NCBI GenBank assembly: GCA_031280115.1
Contig: JAITHF010000081.1
Span: 1 to 6,666, forward strand
DNA: 6,666 nucleotides
Reading direction: 5' to 3'
Origin: Spirochaetaceae bacterium
Lineage (GTDB): Bacteria > Spirochaetota > Spirochaetia > Treponematales > Breznakiellaceae
Positions 1 through 5,071 of this stretch are shown piece by piece. How positions within the stretch are numbered: position 1 is the first letter of the stretch; every line of letters starts with the position of its first letter. A program made the translations under genes and the position numbers. Under the pieces are notes generated by a model. It was not told where the DNA came from. It was given only the letters and a program-made list of their open reading frames with translations, and made no database searches.

Positions 1-86
1 GCTTTTTCCGCAAGGCTTTCCACCGAGGCGGCGCCGTCAAGCAGGGAAAAATCCGTATGCGTATGGAGGTGTACAAAATCAGTCAT
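1..86 (-). CDS. dnaE: DNA polymerase III alpha subunit (N-terminal fragment)
   Basis: Only the first 28 or so codons lie in the window; the gene runs off the left edge. The translation starts MTDFVHLHTHTDFSLLDGAA, which is the opening of the PHP domain of bacterial replicative DNA polymerase III alpha: the HLHTH motif supplies PHP metal-site histidines and SLLDGA is the usual following segment. The protein is the replisome catalytic subunit. An in-frame ATG four codons upstream (98-96) is an alternative start. I prefer position 86 because family members begin close to the FVHLHTH segment. Neither ATG has a well-spaced AGGAGG-type site; a GGGG run sits about 12 bases before the 86 start. The gene is divergent from groES. 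Identity is secure from the motif although the fragment is short. Confidence 0.88.
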   Translation of the reverse strand, partial: MTDFVHLHTHTDFSLLDGAASVESLAEK

Positions 87-93
87 AGCGGCC

Positions 94-122
94 AGCATAC
101 CCCAAAACCGCGCCTGCGCCAA
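94..122 (-). promoter_or_regulatory. Candidate sigma-70 promoter for dnaE
   Basis: Read on the minus strand, TTGGCG (122-117) and TATGCT (99-94) are separated by 17 bases. Each hexamer matches the consensus at four of six positions. The -10 ends seven bases before the ATG at 86, so initiation here would give a transcript with almost no leader. This is a weak prediction from spacing and hexamers only. Confidence 0.3.
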
Positions 123-133
123 CCTGCTTGCGG

Positions 134-163
134 TTGACTATGGCAGGCTCTTATTGGTATATT
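134..163 (+). promoter_or_regulatory. Sigma-70 promoter for groES
   Basis: TTGACT at 134-139 and TATATT at 158-163 are separated by 18 bases, giving a near-consensus housekeeping promoter about 40 bases upstream of groES. No CIRCE operator (the TTAGCACTC inverted repeat bound by HrcA) is visible between this promoter and the gene. The region around the -10 resembles the one upstream of rubredoxin. Confidence 0.6.
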
Positions 164-208
164 CTATATAAGCAATAGCATCATAATTAAACCAAACGGA
201 GGTTACAC

Positions 209-475
209 ATGAATGTAAAACCCTTAGCAGACCGAGTCATGGTTAAACTGGAAAAAAATGAGTCAAAGACCGCCGGAGGAATTATTATCCCCGATACGGC
301 CCAAGAGAAAACCCAGACCGGTCTTGTGGTGGCGGTAGGCGATGACGCCGAGAAAATCAAGGTCAAAGCGGGTGAAAAGGTTATGTATGATAAATATGCC
401 GGCACCGCGGTGAAGATCGACGGCGTGGAACACCTTATTCTCAAAATGGCGGATGTTATCGCGGTTATTGAGTAG
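209..475 (+). CDS. groES: GroES co-chaperonin (10 kDa, Cpn10)
   Basis: This 88-residue protein is the heptameric lid of the GroEL-GroES folding chamber in the cytoplasm. It opens MNVKPLADRVMVK, the classic Cpn10 first strand. The mobile loop that docks on GroEL spans about residues 16-35 and contains GGIIIP (23-28). The end (ILKMADVIAVIE) matches the family C-terminus. It is about nine residues shorter than E. coli GroES; the missing part falls after VAVGDD, where the roof beta-hairpin would be. ATG 209 is preceded by GGAGG at 198-202. groEL does not follow: the next gene is convergent, so groES is monocistronic here. I recall the same separation of groES and groEL in Treponema pallidum. No CIRCE-type heat-shock operator is visible. 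Confidence 0.97.
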   Translation: MNVKPLADRVMVKLEKNESKTAGGIIIPDTAQEKTQTGLVVAVGDDAEKIKVKAGEKVMYDKYAGTAVKIDGVEHLILKMADVIAVIE

Positions 476-496
476 GCGCCGCCGCCCTTAACATAC

Positions 497-525
497 AAAA
501 ACCCGGTGTTTCTGCCGGGTTTTTT
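497..525. terminator. Bidirectional intrinsic terminator between groES and the sugar kinase gene
   Basis: ACCCGG (501-506) pairs with CCGGGT (515-520) around an eight-base loop. The stem is flanked by an A run on the left and a T run on the right (520-525), which can extend it as A-U pairs. It therefore reads as a rho-independent terminator in both directions, as fits the two genes converging on it. Confidence 0.9.
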
Positions 526-549
526 GTTTTTTGCCCCCTGATAAGCCGC

Positions 550-1665
550 CTATCGCTGTATCCGCGCGGACCCGCCTTGGGCAAAGGCTTCCACCTGATC
601 CAGACTCACCATAGACGTATCCCCCGGTGTGGTGGTAAGGAGCGCCCCGTGCGCCCATCCGAGCTTGAGAGCTTCTTCCGGCGTCTTTTGGGCGAGCAAT
701 CCATAAAAAAGCCCCGCCGCAAAGCCGTCGCCGCCGCCTACGCGGTCGTATACATCCAGTTCGCAGACCGGCGCCGTATAGCTCGCGCCGTCAAGCCACA
801 GCACCGCGCTCCATCGGTGGCGGTTTGCGGAATGAACCTCCCGCAAGGTGGTAGCCGCCGCTTTTATGTTGGGAAAGTCTTGCCTTACCTGCGCTATCAT
901 GGCGAAAAACGCCGAAGGATCCAGCTTATCTGCGGATTCTGCGTCAGGGCCCTGCAATCCCAAGCCTTTTTGCAAGTCTTCCTCGCTGCCCACAAGCACA
1001 TCCACATAGCGGACGATATTCCGCAGGGTCTTTGCCGCCCGCTCTTCGGCGCGGGACGGGCTCAGTCCCTGTTCGGCGGCGGCGGCGGCCCAGAGTTTCG
1101 CCCGATAGTTAATATCAAACGAGACCACCGCTCCGGCGTTTCTGGCCGCTTGCATGGCCTCGGCAACCAATTCTGACGCGGCAGGAGACAGGGCAGAGAA
1201 GATGCCGCCTGAATGGAACCAGCGTATGCCTCTTTTGAAGCGCCTGTCCCAGTCAAAGCTCCCGGGGCCAAGGAGCCCTGCGGCCTCGTTGGACCGGTTG
1301 TAAAATACCACCGGCGCCCGCGCCCCCTGCCCCCGGTCGCTCCACACGATAGCCATGTGGGGCCCCCGCACCCCGTCAAAGGAGAAACGTTTGTAATAGC
1401 CGCTTACGCCGGCTTTCCGCACCGCCGCTTCCACCCGCCTGCCGATAGGATAGTCAACCATCGCGCTGGCCACGGCGGTTTTAAGGCCGAAACAGGCGGA
1501 AAGATTAGCGGCCACGTTATATTCGCCCCCTGAAACGTGCAGTGAATAATAATCCGCCTGATCAAAGGGAATAACCCCCGGATCAAGGCGGGTAACAAGG
1601 GCTCCTAGTGCAAGGAAATCTTTTCCCCCATGCGGCGGCGGCGGCGGAATCCATAACAGCGCCAT
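550..1665 (-). CDS. kdgK: PfkB-family sugar kinase, 2-keto-3-deoxygluconate kinase-like
   Basis: This 371-residue ribokinase-fold enzyme phosphorylates a sugar or sugar acid with ATP in the cytoplasm. GGEYNVAANL (46-55) is the N-terminal substrate-side PfkB signature. DRVGGGDGFAAG (307-318) is the C-terminal signature with catalytic base Asp313 and the anion-hole glycines. Segments such as WFHSGGIFSALS, SFDINYRAKLW and VDVLVGSEED resemble 2-keto-3-deoxygluconate kinases, the step making KDPG in uronate and Entner-Doudoroff catabolism. Substrate assignment is by resemblance only; a related keto-sugar is possible. ATG 1665 is chosen because AAGGAG lies at 1677-1672 with good spacing. This start puts an unusual ALLWIPPPPPHGG leader before the conserved KDFLALG strand, with the five prolines coded by five CCG codons. 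It is last in a minus-strand line of three genes, 54 bases after the DUF2259 gene. Confidence 0.85.
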   Translation of the reverse strand: MALLWIPPPPPHGGKDFLALGALVTRLDPGVIPFDQADYYSLHVSGGEYNVAANLSACFGLKTAVASAMVDYPIGRRVEAAVRKAGVSGYYKRFSFDGVRGPHMAIVWSDRGQGARAPVVFYNRSNEAAGLLGPGSFDWDRRFKRGIRWFHSGGIFSALSPAASELVAEAMQAARNAGAVVSFDINYRAKLWAAAAAEQGLSPSRAEERAAKTLRNIVRYVDVLVGSEEDLQKGLGLQGPDAESADKLDPSAFFAMIAQVRQDFPNIKAAATTLREVHSANRHRWSAVLWLDGASYTAPVCELDVYDRVGGGDGFAAGLFYGLLAQKTPEEALKLGWAHGALLTTTPGDTSMVSLDQVEAFAQGGSARIQR

Positions 1666-1719
1666 AATACGCTCCTTAAAAAGATATGTTTATGTATATA
1701 TGCTTCGTTTTTCCGGCAG

Positions 1720-2571
1720 TTACAGACGCAGCGCTTCCACCATATAGCGGATGTCCATGCCGTCGGCGCCTAATTTCCGCATTTCGATAACAAAAATAAC
1801 CGACCCGTCTCGAGGCGCCGCCATAACCTTTCTAATGCGGTACGAGTTTATAAGGGGGCGCCGTATCTGGGGGTTCCCTATCATATAGGTTTTCCGCGAC
1901 CCGTCCCAGCCGGTACGTTCAAGGGTAATATAAAAAGAAGACGCCAGATTGGAGCCTGAACCTTCAAGGCGGGGAACCAGTTGGGCCCGGTAGTAATGGC
2001 TGGTGCTGAAGTCCCGGAATTCGATAATCTCTCCCAGAGGCGCCGGGCCGCCGCCGCCGTCATCAAGCGCCACATAGAGCGCCTGCCCTTGGAGGAGGTA
2101 GCTTACCCCGTAGCGCTCAGCCAGGGCGGCGCTGCGGGCGATAAGCCGGTAGAGCGCCCCTGACCCGTCCTGACCGGCTGTAACCGGCGCGTCATGCACA
2201 AAAGACACTTTGCCGCCGGCGGCAAAATTATTCTGCGGCACGTCAACGATAAAAAGGTCTGCCCAAGGCTTGAGCGTCCCTGACTGCACGCCGTACTGGG
2301 CGAACATATAGATCCTGCCGTCCGCCGAGAACCCAAGGTCAACATACGCGGCAATATCACCGGCGCAGAGGGCTTTGCCGCGGAGCAGGAAAAGGATCAT
2401 AAGGATCATACAGAAGAAGGTTTTGCGCCAAATGCGCCAAAAAAATAGAATGCCGCCGGCTGCCGGCGGTTTTTTGGAAGGTTCAGCAGGCTTGGCGGAC
2501 AAAAATTGTTTTTCCCCTTTTTCCCCTTTTTCCCCTTTTTCCCCAACCATAGAAAGGCTTCTCGCTGTCAT
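1720..2571 (-). CDS. DUF2259 family predicted secreted protein
   Basis: The mature part begins AGDIAAYVDLGFSADGRIYMF and continues with a YGVQSGT segment. This is the hallmark of DUF2259 (COG5497), secreted proteins of unknown function known from treponemes and some proteobacteria. A signal sequence is visible at about residues 46-70: basic WRIWRK, hydrophobic core around FFCMILMILFLL, then a signal peptidase I-like site ALCA before GD. Export to the periplasm or outer face is inferred. The start is uncertain. ATG 2571 follows an in-frame stop at once, has no well-spaced ribosome site, and sits against a possible -10. ATG 2550 and ATG 2409 are alternatives, but 2409 would remove the basic region. 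The first 40 residues carry four GEK repeats and a low-complexity stretch. No function can be assigned. Confidence 0.75.
   Translation of the reverse strand: MTARSLSMVGEKGEKGEKGEKQFLSAKPAEPSKKPPAAGGILFFWRIWRKTFFCMILMILFLLRGKALCAGDIAAYVDLGFSADGRIYMFAQYGVQSGTLKPWADLFIVDVPQNNFAAGGKVSFVHDAPVTAGQDGSGALYRLIARSAALAERYGVSYLLQGQALYVALDDGGGGPAPLGEIIEFRDFSTSHYYRAQLVPRLEGSGSNLASSFYITLERTGWDGSRKTYMIGNPQIRRPLINSYRIRKVMAAPRDGSVIFVIEMRKLGADGMDIRYMVEALRL
2452..2475. other. Terminator-like GC hairpin inside the 5' part of the DUF2259 frame
   Basis: CCGCCGG (2453-2459) pairs perfectly with CCGGCGG (2463-2469) over a three-base loop. Six Ts follow on the plus strand (2470-2475), and an A-rich tract lies on the other side at 2439-2447. 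On the plus strand it has the form of an intrinsic terminator antisense to the gene. On the minus strand the T-rich tract is seven bases from the stem, a poorer fit. It lies between the possible upstream start codons and the signal-peptide codons. Confidence 0.5.
2509..2544 (-). repeat. 9-bp tandem repeat, four copies, coding for GEK
   Basis: Four perfect copies of a nine-base unit (TTTTTCCCC on the plus strand) lie end to end. On the minus strand, in the DUF2259 frame, each copy is GGG-GAA-AAA, giving Gly-Glu-Lys four times. Since the unit is three codons, copy changes would not break the frame. Confidence 0.9.
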
Positions 2572-2599
2572 ATTTTATACTATCGGAATAAACCTCCAA
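2572..2599 (-). promoter_or_regulatory. Candidate promoter for the DUF2259 gene
   Basis: On the minus strand TTGGAG (2599-2594) and TAAAAT (2577-2572) are 16 bases apart; TATAAA overlaps the second hexamer. The element abuts ATG 2571, so transcription would begin at or after that codon, favouring a downstream start such as ATG 2550. The prediction is weak. Confidence 0.3.
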
Positions 2600-2658
2600 C
2601 TCTTGAGCCGTGTGAAAGCGCGGTATTGCCGCGGGAGGAGCCGCCCTCCCCCGGATGA

Positions 2659-3015
2659 TTACCGGTTCCGTCTTTCCTCTTGGGTCTTACATTCTATGCA
2701 CATAAGCGCGTAGGGTATGGCCTCGAGCCTGTCTTGAGGGATACGCTTGCCGCATTTCATACACAGCCCGTATTTCCCCTGCTGGATACGGGTCAGCGCC
2801 GAATCGATAAGTTTGAGCCGTTTAAGTTCCTGAGCGCCGATAGCCTCTATCATTTTGCGATCAATATCATCAGAGGCGATATCCGCCAAGTCCTTGGGAT
2901 CCATGCCCTCCACGATTTCCTTAAAATTCTCATTGCTGGCAATAAGGTTTGAGACGATCTCTTTTTTAAGGTTCATAAGGGATGTATGTATCCGTTCCAC
3001 AAAAGTCTGTTCCAT
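2659..3015 (-). CDS. DksA/TraR family C4 zinc-finger transcriptional regulator
   Basis: This 118-residue protein belongs to the DksA/TraR family, which inserts into the RNA polymerase secondary channel and tunes initiation, often with ppGpp. A C4 zinc finger is formed by Cys85, Cys88, Cys106 and Cys109 (CMKC...CIEC, with RLEAIPYALMC between). Upstream is a helical hairpin whose turn reads DPKDLA (39-44). This matches the DxxDxA tip motif of E. coli DksA, whose aspartates act near the polymerase active site. The N-terminal part is shorter than in E. coli DksA (151 residues). ATG 3015 has AAGGAGG at 3030-3024, ideally spaced. It heads a minus-strand series, 87 bases before the DUF2259 gene. I leave the symbol empty because dksA-like paralogues are common, but family membership is firm. 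Confidence 0.92.
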   Translation of the reverse strand: MEQTFVERIHTSLMNLKKEIVSNLIASNENFKEIVEGMDPKDLADIASDDIDRKMIEAIGAQELKRLKLIDSALTRIQQGKYGLCMKCGKRIPQDRLEAIPYALMCIECKTQEERRNR

Positions 3016-3030
3016 AGGGAATTCCTCCTT

Positions 3031-3095
3031 TGGCTTTCTAAAATATATATAATGATATATACATTTAAAGCGGTTTTTAAATATTTCTATGAAAA
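3031..3095 (-). promoter_or_regulatory. AT-rich probable promoter region of the DksA-family gene
   Basis: The 65 bases upstream of the ribosome site are strikingly AT-rich against a GC-rich background, with several overlapping TATATA-like words and TTTAAA or TTAAAA words further up. A promoter is likely here, but no single -35/-10 pair stands out. Confidence 0.35.
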
Positions 3096-3108
3096 TATCC
3101 CAATAATT

Positions 3109-3214
3109 CCCCCTGCGGCCCCCTGCGGGGGTTTCAATGGCACATCGCAGGTTCGGGGTGCAGCGCTTTCTTGAAGATGCGCCTCAGCGGGCTTCGCAGG
3201 CGAAAGGGCGCAGC
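3109..3214 (+). repeat. Dispersed intergenic repeat, copy 1
   Basis: This gap between the DksA-family gene and rubredoxin holds a copy of a repeat also found after the lipoprotein gene. It begins CCCCCTGCGG (3109-3118), directly followed by the self-complementary CCCCCTGCGGGGG (3119-3131). It ends with a module at 3172-3214 that resembles 6046-6089. The cores 3183-3214 and 6058-6089 agree at 29 of 32 positions by eye. The module contains TTCGC-AG-GCGAA, a small perfect hairpin. The middle (about 3136-3170) differs from the other locus. No coding frame is convincing here. Confidence 0.75.
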
Positions 3215-3232
3215 CTGCGGGGAAAAGTTTTG

Positions 3233-3261
3233 TTGACCGCTCTGCCTGCTTTTGGTATATT
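3233..3261 (+). promoter_or_regulatory. Sigma-70 promoter for rubredoxin
   Basis: TTGACC (3233-3238) and TATATT (3256-3261) are separated by exactly 17 bases and lie about 60 bases upstream of the rubredoxin ATG. Bases around the -10 (TTGGTATATT, 3252-3261) are identical to those in the groES promoter (154-163). The promoter begins 18 bases after the dispersed repeat ends. Confidence 0.65.
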
Positions 3262-3323
3262 TAATAAAAGTCGAATAGACCTGCCCACGCAATGGGGGAA
3301 ATCTAATTTTAGTGAGGTGTGTT

Positions 3324-3485
3324 ATGAGAAGATATATATGCGAGACCTGCGGATATATCTATGATCCTACAGAAGGGGACAAAAGCGCGGGAATGAAGCC
3401 GGGAACGGCTTTCACGGACTTGCCAGCGGACTGGATCTGTCCAACCTGCGGGCATGGGAAAGAGGTTTTTTCTCCGAACAGCTAA
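3324..3485 (+). CDS. Rubredoxin
   Basis: This 53-residue protein has the full rubredoxin fold signature. [10 protein letters not shown] holds Cys6 and Cys9, [11 protein letters not shown] holds Cys39 and Cys42, and a typical EGD...G...PGTAF middle lies between. The four cysteines bind a single iron, making a small soluble one-electron carrier. In treponemes rubredoxin is known as an electron donor to superoxide reductase (neelaredoxin); whether that is the partner here cannot be seen. Length is normal for the family. ATG 3324 follows GAGGTG at 3313-3318. Its promoter lies at 3233-3261, and the unknown 96-residue gene starts ten bases after its stop, so the two are probably co-transcribed. Confidence 0.96.
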   Translation: MRRYICETCGYIYDPTEGDKSAGMKPGTAFTDLPADWICPTCGHGKEVFSPNS

Positions 3486-3494
3486 AGGCGCCTT

Positions 3495-3785
3495 ATGCTT
3501 TCGCGAGAAGATTTTGTATTTACTATCGGGTATGACGGCCCCGCGGCGGTGGTGGACGGCCAGGCCAAACGAAAGTATGGCAGGCTCCTTACCCAAGATC
3601 TGGCGGAACAGGGGCTTTTCCGGGCAGCCTATTCTTCTGCTATCTATTCCCAAAACAAAGCAGAGATAGAAACCGTGGTCGCCCTGTATAATAAAGCTGC
3701 CGGCACATCCTATACCGCCGGCTCCCCGCTGGATAGGCTCTTTGGGGTCTTTCCGGTGGAAGTGAAGCGGGCCATAGTGCTTTAG
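3495..3785 (+). CDS. Hypothetical protein linked to rubredoxin
   Basis: I do not recognise this 96-residue protein. It has no signal peptide, membrane segment or cysteine pair. It opens with MLSREDFVFTIGYDGPAAVVDG, then has a helical, mixed-charge middle (about 24-68, including KRKYGRLLTQDLAEQGLF and NKAEIETVVALYNKAAG). It ends with a more hydrophobic RLFGVFPVEVKRAIVL. It looks like a small cytoplasmic alpha/beta domain, and the lack of low complexity supports a real gene. ATG 3495 is nine bases after the rubredoxin stop, with AAAGG overlapping that stop as the probable ribosome site, so the two form a likely operon. A link to redox or iron chemistry rests on this position only. A GC hairpin follows its stop codon. 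Confidence 0.75.
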   Translation: MLSREDFVFTIGYDGPAAVVDGQAKRKYGRLLTQDLAEQGLFRAAYSSAIYSQNKAEIETVVALYNKAAGTSYTAGSPLDRLFGVFPVEVKRAIVL

Positions 3786-3787
3786 CG

Positions 3788-3809
3788 CCGCGGCAGAGGG
3801 TTGCCGCGG
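3788..3809. terminator. Hairpin between convergent genes, possible terminator
   Basis: CCGCGGCA (3788-3795) pairs perfectly with TGCCGCGG (3802-3809) over a six-base loop. It starts two bases after the stop of the rubredoxin-linked gene and faces the end of the convergent minus-strand gene. There is no T run on either side, so it is not a canonical intrinsic terminator, but its place suggests a 3'-end role for both transcripts. Confidence 0.5.
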
Positions 3810-3819
3810 TACTAAAAGC

Positions 3820-4212
3820 CTATTCCAGCACCACAACCTCCCGTATAACCCGCCTGACCCCCAAAACTTGATTATTCGCAAGGATTATCTCTACCAGCTC
3901 CACCCGTGCGCGTATCGTTACTGTATGCTGGTCCCGCCCTTCAAAAACCCGCTTTTCTTCCTCGTCAATGTACCAGTCCCGCTGGGCATCATCGGTAACC
4001 ACCGTGCGCGGGAAGGGCATATTGCCCACAAGGCGCACGGTGCCCGTAACCTCTACCAGCTGCCCTGAAACAACCGAATCAAGCTCAGACCCTGAAATGA
4101 CCGGCTCCTCAGGCGCTGTTGGTTTGCTTCCTTGCTGTCCTTTTGCGAACAGCGCGAAAGGCAAGAGAAAGATACTTGCCGCCGCAAGCAGTTTCATACG
4201 TGTTTTCTTCAT
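3820..4212 (-). CDS. Small exported protein, possible OB-like beta domain, unknown function
   Basis: The 130-residue product begins MKKTRMKLLAAASIFLLPFA, a clear signal peptide with a basic n-region, a hydrophobic core and a probable cleavage site after Ala23 (LFA before KG). No cysteine stands there, so it is a soluble exported protein rather than a lipoprotein. A Pro/Glu-rich linker (about 29-45) leads to a beta-rich domain (52-130) with the alternating pattern VEVTGTVRLVG, RDWYIDEEEK and HTVTIRARVELVEIILANNQVLGVRRVI. This recalls an OB-fold, but I cannot name a family. The start is ATG 4212 because an AAAGGAT ribosome site precedes it and the signal peptide follows at once. The open frame reaches further up to 4287, but that extension lies in trmJ. 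It follows trmJ by 19 bases and is probably co-transcribed with it. Confidence 0.8.
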   Translation of the reverse strand: MKKTRMKLLAAASIFLLPFALFAKGQQGSKPTAPEEPVISGSELDSVVSGQLVEVTGTVRLVGNMPFPRTVVTDDAQRDWYIDEEEKRVFEGRDQHTVTIRARVELVEIILANNQVLGVRRVIREVVVLE

Positions 4213-4231
4213 ACGAACATCCTTTATCCAC

Positions 4232-4969
4232 TTAGTTATTTTCGTAAAACGCCGGCTGTTTCCGCAAAAGGCCGGCGGCTTTGGCAAACAGGTCCCGCAG
4301 GTACGCCCCTTCCCACGGCGAAAGGCCGGCGCGGGAAAAAATATCCCGCAGAAGCCGCTCCTGCTCGGTTCTGCCGGCTTGTTTATAAAAGCCTACAGAC
4401 GCAAGCGAACCGGTTACGGCTTCCGCCAGCGTTTCAAGGGCGCTTTGATCCAGGGGGGACCATTCGCCTTGAACGCTTCCAGGGGCGCCTAAAACCCGAA
4501 AGAGCTGATACGTGTAGATTTGTACCGCGTGGGAGAGGTTAAGCGACGGAAACGCTCTATCCGATGGAATATGGGACGCCAGATTGCACAGGGAAAGCTC
4601 CTGGTCCTCAAGCCCGGTCCGCTCGCTGCCGAAGACCAGCGCCGCCTGCCCGGGCCGGGCGCTGAGGTAGCGCGCCAGCGTTTCCGGGCTTACGCTTATA
4701 TGTTTGCGCTTCTGCCCCCGGCGGCGGGTGATTCCCACCACAAGAGGGTAGGGCTTAACGGCTTGGGCAAGGGAATCGAACCGTCCGGCGTTTTCCCATA
4801 GTTCCCCTGCGTGAAGGGCCCGCGCCAGCGCCGCCTCTTTGTCCAGGGGTCCGGCGGAAACGACGAGGAGCCGGGAGAGCCCCATGTTTTTCATTGCCCG
4901 GCATACAGCGCCCACGTTTCCCCCCTCTTTTGGACGGGAAAGGACGATAACAATATCCTTTAGAACCAT
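4232..4969 (-). CDS. trmJ: tRNA (cytidine/uridine-32-2'-O-)-methyltransferase TrmJ, SpoU/TrmH superfamily
   Basis: This 245-residue enzyme is of the SPOUT class. It transfers a methyl group from S-adenosylmethionine to the 2'-OH of nucleotide 32 in the tRNA anticodon loop. All three trefoil-knot motifs are present: GGNVGAVCRAMKNMG (16-30, with Asn18 and catalytic-type Arg24), VFGSERTGL (112-120) and PSLNLSHAVQIYTYQL (141-156). A helical C-terminal extension (about 175-245, with FYKQAGRTEQERLLRDIF) is typical of TrmJ rather than other SpoU enzymes. The length matches the family. ATG 4969 is chosen because family proteins begin right at the first strand (VLKDIVIVL); the frame stays open to 5311 but that part has no family likeness. 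A TATAAT box lies six bases before this ATG, so the mRNA may be leaderless. The exported-protein gene follows 19 bases later. Confidence 0.93.
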   Translation of the reverse strand: MVLKDIVIVLSRPKEGGNVGAVCRAMKNMGLSRLLVVSAGPLDKEAALARALHAGELWENAGRFDSLAQAVKPYPLVVGITRRRGQKRKHISVSPETLARYLSARPGQAALVFGSERTGLEDQELSLCNLASHIPSDRAFPSLNLSHAVQIYTYQLFRVLGAPGSVQGEWSPLDQSALETLAEAVTGSLASVGFYKQAGRTEQERLLRDIFSRAGLSPWEGAYLRDLFAKAAGLLRKQPAFYENN

Positions 4970-4975
4970 ACCTTT

Positions 4976-5004
4976 ATTATAGCGCGGGAAAAGGCGCAGG
5001 TCTA
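4976..5004 (-). promoter_or_regulatory. Promoter of trmJ, probably giving a leaderless transcript
   Basis: On the minus strand TAGACC (5004-4999) and a perfect TATAAT (4981-4976) are exactly 17 bases apart. The -10 ends six bases before ATG 4969, so the expected first nucleotide is at or within a base or two of the start codon. AAAGG lies between box and ATG but too close to serve as a normal ribosome site. Confidence 0.6.
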
Positions 5005-5071
5005 CCTGCCCGCGCCGCCGCCGCAGGCGGGCTTTAGATTTGAGTACCCTGCTGACGATACATGAAGATAT

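Noticed and set aside
577..1176. 199-codon plus-strand open frame
   Set aside because: It is antisense to the sugar kinase gene, whose motifs are unmistakable, and the Arg-rich translation is typical of a shadow frame in GC-rich DNA.
3309..3881. 190-codon minus-strand open frame opposite rubredoxin and the linked gene
   Set aside because: It lies antisense to rubredoxin, whose four-cysteine signature is certain, and to its partner. The translation has no domain character.
4213..4287. Upstream start (4287) for the small exported protein
   Set aside because: It would overlap the end of trmJ and bury the signal peptide behind 25 residues. ATG 4212 has its own ribosome site and begins the signal peptide directly.
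5005..5032. Overlapping GC hairpins (CCTGC/GCAGG and GCCCGC/GCGGGC) between trmJ and the lipoprotein gene
   Set aside because: The two stems exclude each other, loops are long, and a GCC-rich tract makes such pairing likely by chance. No regulatory role can be argued.
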